DNA of 64,000 bases from Mycobacterium sp. OAS707 (GTDB lineage: Bacteria > Actinomycetota > Actinomycetes > Mycobacteriales > Mycobacteriaceae). The position numbers and the translations under genes are program-made. Under the pieces are notes generated by a model. That model did no database searches and had not been told where the DNA came from. It saw only the letters and a program-made list of their open reading frames with translations. Positions 59,391 to 64,000 of this stretch are shown here, piece by piece. Positions within the stretch are counted from its first letter, which is position 1. Every line of letters begins with the position of its first letter. The DNA lies in contig NZ_JADBDS010000002.1 in assembly GCF_014873705.1 (NCBI RefSeq), forward strand, positions 186,001-250,000, given 5' to 3'.

Positions 59391-60728
59391 ATGGAGGCGG
59401 ATGTGCGGACAGTGGTCGTCGGGGCGGGGCCGACCGGCCTGTTCACCTCGATCGGGCTGGCTCGGCGGGGGCATGAGGTCGTCGTTGTCGACCGCGACCC
59501 GGGTCCGCCGTCGGGAGCGGAGGCCGTCTGGCAACGCCGGGGCGTGATGCAGTTCGACCACGCCCACACATTCCGGCGCCAGGTCATCGATGCGCTGAGT
59601 GCCGAAATGCCCGACGTGCTCGACGGCCTCGTAGCTACCGGGGCGCGGATCGCGACTGTCGCCGAGAACCGGCCCGTCGCCCTGTTGTGCCGCCGGGCCG
59701 TTTTCGAGCGCGTGTTGCGGAACCACGCAACGACCGAACCGGGTGTGACGCTGCATTGTGGCCATGTCGACCGGATCGAACAGGATCGTGGCAGAGCCGT
59801 CGGCGTCACCGTGGATGGGCGGACGGTGTCGGCGGATTTGGTGATCGATGCGTCGGGCCGGTCGAGCCGGTTCACCGACGGTATCCGGCCGAAGCCCGAA
59901 GGCGGCGACTGCGGCGCGGTATACGTCACGCGGCAGTATCGGCTGCACGACGTTGATGACGCGGGGCCGATGAACTCGCCGATCGGCTTGTCGCTGAGCT
60001 TCTCCGGTTATCTGGTGATCGCGTTTGTTCACGACAACGGCACGTTCTCGATCACGTTCATCCATGACGGGATCGACAAGCGGCTACGGATGTTGCGGCA
60101 TGACGAGGCGTTCGACAATGCGGTGCGCGCCATTCCGCAGCTCTGTCAGTGGATCGATTCGGCACGCGCACAAGCTGTTTCGCGTGCGCTACCGGGTGGT
60201 CGGCTCTACAACACCTACCGCGGACAGTTCAATGGTTCGGGCCGGCCGGCCCTACCCGGTCTGCTCTCGGTCGGCGACGCGGTGTGCACGACTACACCTC
60301 TGGCCGGCCGCGGCATCTCGTTGGCGCTGATGCAGGCCCGCGAGCTCGTTGCCATCCTCGATCGTCACCGCGCCGACATCGACACGGCCACAGCACAATT
60401 CGACGACTGGTGCGTTGGACACATTCGGCCGTGGTTCGATGACCACCAGCACGCTGACTCCGATCGGCTCCGCCGGTGGGCTGGCGGAGATGTCGATGTC
60501 AGCCGCCGACTGCCCTCCGACTTGATCGTGGCAGCCGGCGCGGTCGATGCCACCCTGAACGACGTCGTCGCCGGCTATGCCACGATGGACGCGCTGCCTG
60601 CCAGCCTTGCACCGGCCCACGCCCGCGCGCGCGAGATCTACGCGTCGGGCTGGCGCCCGCCCGTTGCGGACGGGCCGACGCGAGCAGAACTCAGCGAGGT
60701 GGTGTCCAGGACACCGGTAGCCGCTTGA
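59391..60728 (+). CDS. FAD-dependent monooxygenase/oxidoreductase
   Basis: A 445-residue flavoprotein of the p-hydroxybenzoate hydroxylase-like fold. FAD motifs are V-V-V-G-A-G-P-T-G-L near residue 8, the D-R-D strand end around 36, and G-D-A-V-C-T-T-T-P-L-A-G-R-G near 297, where the last stretch replaces the usual D-A-A-H-x-x-x-P. Substrate is unknown. A GTG 12 nt downstream (59403) is an alternative start. The divergent TetR gene probably controls it, and its 3' end overlaps the convergent P450 by 38 bp. Confidence 0.85.
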   Translation: MEADVRTVVVGAGPTGLFTSIGLARRGHEVVVVDRDPGPPSGAEAVWQRRGVMQFDHAHTFRRQVIDALSAEMPDVLDGLVATGARIATVAENRPVALLCRRAVFERVLRNHATTEPGVTLHCGHVDRIEQDRGRAVGVTVDGRTVSADLVIDASGRSSRFTDGIRPKPEGGDCGAVYVTRQYRLHDVDDAGPMNSPIGLSLSFSGYLVIAFVHDNGTFSITFIHDGIDKRLRMLRHDEAFDNAVRAIPQLCQWIDSARAQAVSRALPGGRLYNTYRGQFNGSGRPALPGLLSVGDAVCTTTPLAGRGISLALMQARELVAILDRHRADIDTATAQFDDWCVGHIRPWFDDHQHADSDRLRRWAGGDVDVSRRLPSDLIVAAGAVDATLNDVVAGYATMDALPASLAPAHARAREIYASGWRPPVADGPTRAELSEVVSRTPVAA

Positions 60729-61974
60729 TGCCGTGAATGAACGCCGAGTGCAGCCGGTCCGGTTCTTCGGTGGCGGTGATGTCGGGAATCTGCCGGTGTA
60801 GTTCCTCGAACGCCAGCGTGATCTCGCGACGTGCCAGGTTGGCGCCGAGGCAGAAATGCGCGCCGCCGCCACCGAAACCGACATGGGGGTTGGGGTGGCG
60901 GCGCACGTCGAATGTCCACGGGTCGGTGAACTTCGATTCATCGCGGTTGGCGGAGCCGTACCACAGCGTGATCTTTGCGCCTGCATCCAGTTTCACGCCG
61001 CCCAGCTCGGTGTCACAGGTGGTGGTGCGACGCATGTAGGCCACCGGCGAGGCCCACCGCACGATCTCCTCGACGGCCGTCGGCGCGACCTCGTCGTAGC
61101 TGGACCACCAGTCGTCGCGTTGCTCGGGATAGCGGCTCAGCGCAAGGACCCCGTGGCTGATCGCATTGCGGGTGGTCTCGTTACCCGCGACGACGAGCAG
61201 GATGAAGAAGGAAGCGACTTCCGCAGACGTCAGTCGCTCGCCGTCGACTTCGGCCTGCACCAGGCTTGTCGTCAGGTCGTCGCCGGGGTGGGCACGACGC
61301 TCGTCGGCAAGCGCCGATGCGAACGCCCCGATTTCGACCGCCACGTCGAAGAATTCGTTGGGGTCGGTCGCGATGTCGGGATCACCGAAGCCGAGGATCA
61401 CATTCGTCCAGTGGAAGACCCTGTCATGGTCCTCCTCCGCGATGCCCATCATGTCGCAGATGATCTGCAGGGGCAGCGGACCCGCCAGCTCGGCGACCAC
61501 ATCACCCGTGCCGTCCGGATGATCGCGGACCATCGCCTCGACCAGTCGGCGCGCACGGTCGCGCACAGAGTCTTCGATCAGTGCAAGCACCCGCGGCGTG
61601 AACGCGCTGCGGACGATGTTTCGTAGGCGGGTATGCCGAGGGTCGTCCATGGCGATCATCGAGCCGAAGTACTCGGCGAGCTCTGGATTCTGGTCGCCGA
61701 TCACGATGCCCCTGGCAGAGCTGAAGATCTCGGGATGGCGACTGGCGTAGAAGACGTCGTCGTAGCGGGTGACCGCCCAGTGACCGGCGACGTGAACCGT
61801 CGGGTCTACGACGAACGCCGGATGGAAGGTGATCGGCGCCTCGCGGCGCAGCGTGGCGAAAGCGCCTTCCCGGATGTCGTCGTCGTGTGCCCAGAAGTCC
61901 CATGAGCCCAGGTTCACGTCGGAAAGCGGCACGTCCGGGGGAGCCGTCCCGTTCACCCGAGCCGCGATACCCAC
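60691..61974 (-). CDS. cyp124: Cytochrome P450 of the CYP124 type
   Basis: A 427-residue P450. Haem ligand Cys375 lies in F-G-G-G-G-A-H-F-C-L-G-A, the I-helix is A-G-N-E-T-T-R-N (about 263-270), and E-x-x-R is E-E-I-V-R near 303-306. The N-terminal R-V-N-G-T-x-P-P and A-F-A-T-L-R-R-E-A-P-I are nearly as I recall M. tuberculosis CYP124 (Rv2266), an omega-hydroxylase of methyl-branched lipids and cholest-4-en-3-one side chains. The KstR-type box 43 nt upstream fits a sterol-linked role. Start is GTG 61974. A ferredoxin partner is not in the window. Confidence 0.9.
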   Translation of the reverse strand: MGIAARVNGTAPPDVPLSDVNLGSWDFWAHDDDIREGAFATLRREAPITFHPAFVVDPTVHVAGHWAVTRYDDVFYASRHPEIFSSARGIVIGDQNPELAEYFGSMIAMDDPRHTRLRNIVRSAFTPRVLALIEDSVRDRARRLVEAMVRDHPDGTGDVVAELAGPLPLQIICDMMGIAEEDHDRVFHWTNVILGFGDPDIATDPNEFFDVAVEIGAFASALADERRAHPGDDLTTSLVQAEVDGERLTSAEVASFFILLVVAGNETTRNAISHGVLALSRYPEQRDDWWSSYDEVAPTAVEEIVRWASPVAYMRRTTTCDTELGGVKLDAGAKITLWYGSANRDESKFTDPWTFDVRRHPNPHVGFGGGGAHFCLGANLARREITLAFEELHRQIPDITATEEPDRLHSAFIHGIKRLPVSWTPPR

Positions 61975-62016
61975 GTACCGAGCGTAGGTGGCGGCTCAGC
62001 CGTCGTCACGGATTTC

Positions 62017-62030
62017 TGAAACATGTTCCA
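62017..62030. promoter_or_regulatory. KstR-type operator between cyp124 and Baeyer-Villiger monooxygenase
   Basis: TGAAACATGTTCCA fits TnnAACnnGTTnnA at every fixed position. It is centrally placed in the 86-bp gap between the two divergent starts (61974 and 62061) and could repress both. Confidence 0.75.
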
Positions 62031-62060
62031 ATCGCCCATCCGGCGTGGTAGCACCGTCTG

Positions 62061-63974
62061 GTGCGTAACCCACATGCAGGGCAACCCTTTACGTCATCGG
62101 ACGAGGAGATCGCGCAGGCACTGCTCGACGTCAGCATCCCGACGTTGATGTTGTCCCTGGTCCACATGTCCGGCGACCCCAGCCTGATACGCGGCGACCT
62201 GAAACCCGCTGGGCTGTTCCTCAACGAGGTGCAAGGCTACATGTCCGAGGAGGACAAGGCCGCCGCGCGCAAGATCGCGCTAGAGGTCATCGCGTCGTAT
62301 CGCGATCGCGGCTGCCCCGAGCCCGAGCCGATCGGCCCCGAGCTGCTGCAGGAGATGATGCAGTGGCTGGTCTGTGAGCCGGTGCCGCCCGAATACGTGC
62401 CGATGCTGCTGGAGGAGATGGAGCTCGACGGCAAAGATGCGCGCGCGGTTCGCGGCACCCCTGCGGACCTGCCGGTCGTCGTGATCGGATGCGGGGAGTC
62501 GGGTCTGCTGGCAGGCATCCGGCTGAAAGAGGCGGGCATCCCCTTCACGATCGTCGAGAAGAACGCCGGCGTCGGCGGAACCTGGTGGCAGAACACCTAT
62601 CCCGGTGCACGTGTGGATGTCGGCAACCACTTCTACTGCTACAGCTTCGAGCCGACCGACCAGTGGACGCACTTCTTCGCCGAGCAACCCGAGCTGCAGG
62701 CGTACTTCCAGACCGTGATGGACAAACACGACATCGGCAGGCACGTGCTGTGGGAAACCGAGGTGACCGAGGCCCGCTGGGACGACGACTCCGCCACGTG
62801 GACCGTGCACGCGCGTGACCGCCACGGGGTGGCGACGACGTTGTCGGCGCGAGCGGTGATCAGCGCCGTCGGGCAGCTCGACCGGCCGCACCTTCCCAAG
62901 ATCGAGGGGCAACAGGATTTCGCCGGACCGGCATTTCACTCCTCCGAGTGGGACCATTCCGTCGACCTGCGCGGCAAGCGGGTCGCGATGATCGGCGCGG
63001 GTGCCAGCGGATTCCAGATCGCACCGGCCATCGCGGACACCGTGGGTCACCTGACCGTGTTTCAGCGCACTGCGCAGTGGATGTTCCCGAACCCGAACTA
63101 CCACGAAGCGGTCGGGCCGGGCGTGCAGTGGGCACTGCGGCACCTGCCGTTCTACGGCCGCTGGTACCGGTTCCTGCTGTTCTGGCCGGGGTGCGACAAG
63201 GGGCTCGCCGCCGCGTACGTCGACCCGGATTACCCGGATCAGCAAAAGGCGGTCAGCGAGATCAACGAGATCACCCGAATCATGTTCACCGAATGGATCA
63301 CCAGTCAGGTTGGCGACGATGCGGAGCTGCTGGCCAAGGTGGTGCCCGACTACCCGGCGACGGGCAAGCGCACGCTGCAGGACAACGGCAGCTGGTTGCG
63401 CACGCTGACCCGTGACAACGTCGACTTGGTCCGGACCGGGATCGACCGCATCGAATCCGACGCCGTCATCACCGCGGACGGGGAACGCTATCCGGCCGAT
63501 GTCATCGTGTACGCCACCGGATTTCAGGCGACGAAACTGCTCTGGCCGATGACGATCGTCGGACGTGGCGGCGAAATCCTGGCCGAGCGGTGGGGGGAAC
63601 GGCCGTCGGCGTACCTCGGCATCACGGTGCCCGGCTTCCCGAACTTCTTCTGTATGTACGGGCCCGGTACGAATCTCGCAAGTGGCGGCAGCCTGATCTT
63701 TCACTCCGAGTGTCAAATGCGTTACATCACACAGTGTTTGGAGCTGCTGATCGACGGTGGGCACAAATCGATGGAACCGCGCGAGGACAAGACGGCCGAC
63801 TGGCATGAGAGAAGCCAAGCCGAGATGCGCAGGCTGGTGTGGTCACAGCCGTCGATCAAGCACTCGTTCTACAAGAACAGCTTCGGCGAGGTGCACGGAC
63901 TGAGCCCGTGGCGACTCGTCGACTACTGGACCTGGACCCGCGAACCCGACTCGGGCGACTTCCTCATCCGTTAA
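62061..63974 (+). CDS. Baeyer-Villiger flavin monooxygenase (HAPMO-like)
   Basis: A 637-residue NADPH/FAD monooxygenase. The N-terminal 135 residues are a helical extension like that of 4-hydroxyacetophenone monooxygenase. FAD Rossmann G-C-G-E-S-G is at 143-148, the type I BVMO fingerprint F-A-G-P-A-F-H-S-S-E-W (F-x-G-x-x-x-H-x-x-x-W) at 287-297, and NADPH Rossmann G-A-G-A-S-G at 312-317. It inserts oxygen next to a ketone, giving an ester or lactone. With cyp124 and a KstR box, a sterol or other lipid ketone is a reasonable substrate. Start is GTG 62061, and TAA ends it 26 bases before the window edge. Confidence 0.9.
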   Translation: MRNPHAGQPFTSSDEEIAQALLDVSIPTLMLSLVHMSGDPSLIRGDLKPAGLFLNEVQGYMSEEDKAAARKIALEVIASYRDRGCPEPEPIGPELLQEMMQWLVCEPVPPEYVPMLLEEMELDGKDARAVRGTPADLPVVVIGCGESGLLAGIRLKEAGIPFTIVEKNAGVGGTWWQNTYPGARVDVGNHFYCYSFEPTDQWTHFFAEQPELQAYFQTVMDKHDIGRHVLWETEVTEARWDDDSATWTVHARDRHGVATTLSARAVISAVGQLDRPHLPKIEGQQDFAGPAFHSSEWDHSVDLRGKRVAMIGAGASGFQIAPAIADTVGHLTVFQRTAQWMFPNPNYHEAVGPGVQWALRHLPFYGRWYRFLLFWPGCDKGLAAAYVDPDYPDQQKAVSEINEITRIMFTEWITSQVGDDAELLAKVVPDYPATGKRTLQDNGSWLRTLTRDNVDLVRTGIDRIESDAVITADGERYPADVIVYATGFQATKLLWPMTIVGRGGEILAERWGERPSAYLGITVPGFPNFFCMYGPGTNLASGGSLIFHSECQMRYITQCLELLIDGGHKSMEPREDKTADWHERSQAEMRRLVWSQPSIKHSFYKNSFGEVHGLSPWRLVDYWTWTREPDSGDFLIR

Positions 63975-64000
63975 TATTTGAATTCGCAAAAGACTCCCTG

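Noticed and set aside
62280..63818. Open frame of 512 codons on the minus strand across the Baeyer-Villiger monooxygenase
   Set aside because: The plus-strand enzyme has all catalytic motifs; the antisense frame is compositional.

Overview
The window is chromosomal DNA of a mycobacterium, most likely a fast-growing Mycolicibacterium. It is GC-rich and densely packed, with frequent GTG/TTG starts and ATGA/GTGA stop-start overlaps. It carries an antigen 85 mycolyltransferase, a PimC-type mannosyltransferase, a CYP124-type P450, a 13E12-family (DUF222) HNH protein, F420/PPOX-type and LLM flavoenzymes, and boxes matching the mycobacterial KstR, LexA and IdeR consensus sequences. Lon is present; the family is known from M. 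smegmatis and missing from M. tuberculosis. From memory, the backbone follows M. tuberculosis Rv1869c-Rv1879 (reductase, lldD2, DUF1810 protein, Rv1874-like, PPOX protein, bfrA, MFS exporter, glnA3, amidohydrolase), with accessory blocks inserted between these genes.

Layout. 1-6.5 kb: leftward run of VC0807-family membrane protein, Lon, LLM oxidoreductase, TfoX-N protein, DUF72 protein, flavoprotein reductase and a partial lipoprotein. 6.5-8.5 kb: an SDR facing an antigen 85 gene across a strong double hairpin. 8.5-13.3 kb: leftward operon of a cyclase-like receptor, an MscS channel with a C-terminal cNMP fold, and L-lactate dehydrogenase; both putative nucleotide sites have lost key residues. 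13.4-19.9 kb: DUF1810, GH13 hydrolase, deaminase, TPR protein, ABC-2/YhgE-like membrane protein with its TetR regulator, DoxX and TRIC-type membrane proteins. 20-23.6 kb: permease, isochorismatase-fold hydrolase and AtzF-type allophanate hydrolase, probably a biuret/ureide nitrogen-scavenging operon. 23.7-29.9 kb: DUF5701 protein, alpha/beta hydrolase facing a TetR gene, a thioesterase behind a perfect KstR box, the HNH gene behind a LexA-like box, and a FUSC-family exporter.

30-35 kb: seven-gene rightward operon headed by a nitrile hydratase/thiocyanate hydrolase-type enzyme with a His-rich N-terminus and an unusual C-A-L-C-S-C metal claw, followed by EthD, PPOX, enoyl-CoA hydratase and kinase-like proteins. 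35-41.8 kb: iron region (bfd, Rv1874-like gene, IdeR-like box, bfrA), a DHA2 exporter with a cytosolic winged-helix-like tail, an AhpD-like protein behind a KstR box, and glnA3 coupled to an amidohydrolase. 41.8-46.8 kb: leftward block with two D-aminoacylase-family amidohydrolases, an NTF2-like protein and an SDR. 46.8-50.6 kb: exported dienelactone hydrolase, PimC-like glycosyltransferase, YoaK protein, small secreted protein and an orphan winged-helix regulator. 50.7-56.6 kb: NlpA/MetQ-type binding protein diverging from a coupled operon of APC permease, glutamine synthetase-like ligase, SfnG/SsuD-like monooxygenase and SfnB/DszC-like flavoprotein, suggesting use of an amine- and sulfur-containing compound. 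56.6-64 kb: cupredoxin lipoprotein, ClpX-type zinc-finger protein, a membrane-anchored coiled-coil protein with a HAD phosphatase, a TetR/monooxygenase pair sharing a palindrome, and cyp124 diverging from a Baeyer-Villiger monooxygenase around a KstR box.

I saw no rRNA, tRNA, CRISPR array, insertion sequence or replication origin. Only one gene-free stretch exceeds 300 bases (29854-30163). Several convergent gene pairs abut or overlap with no room for a terminator.
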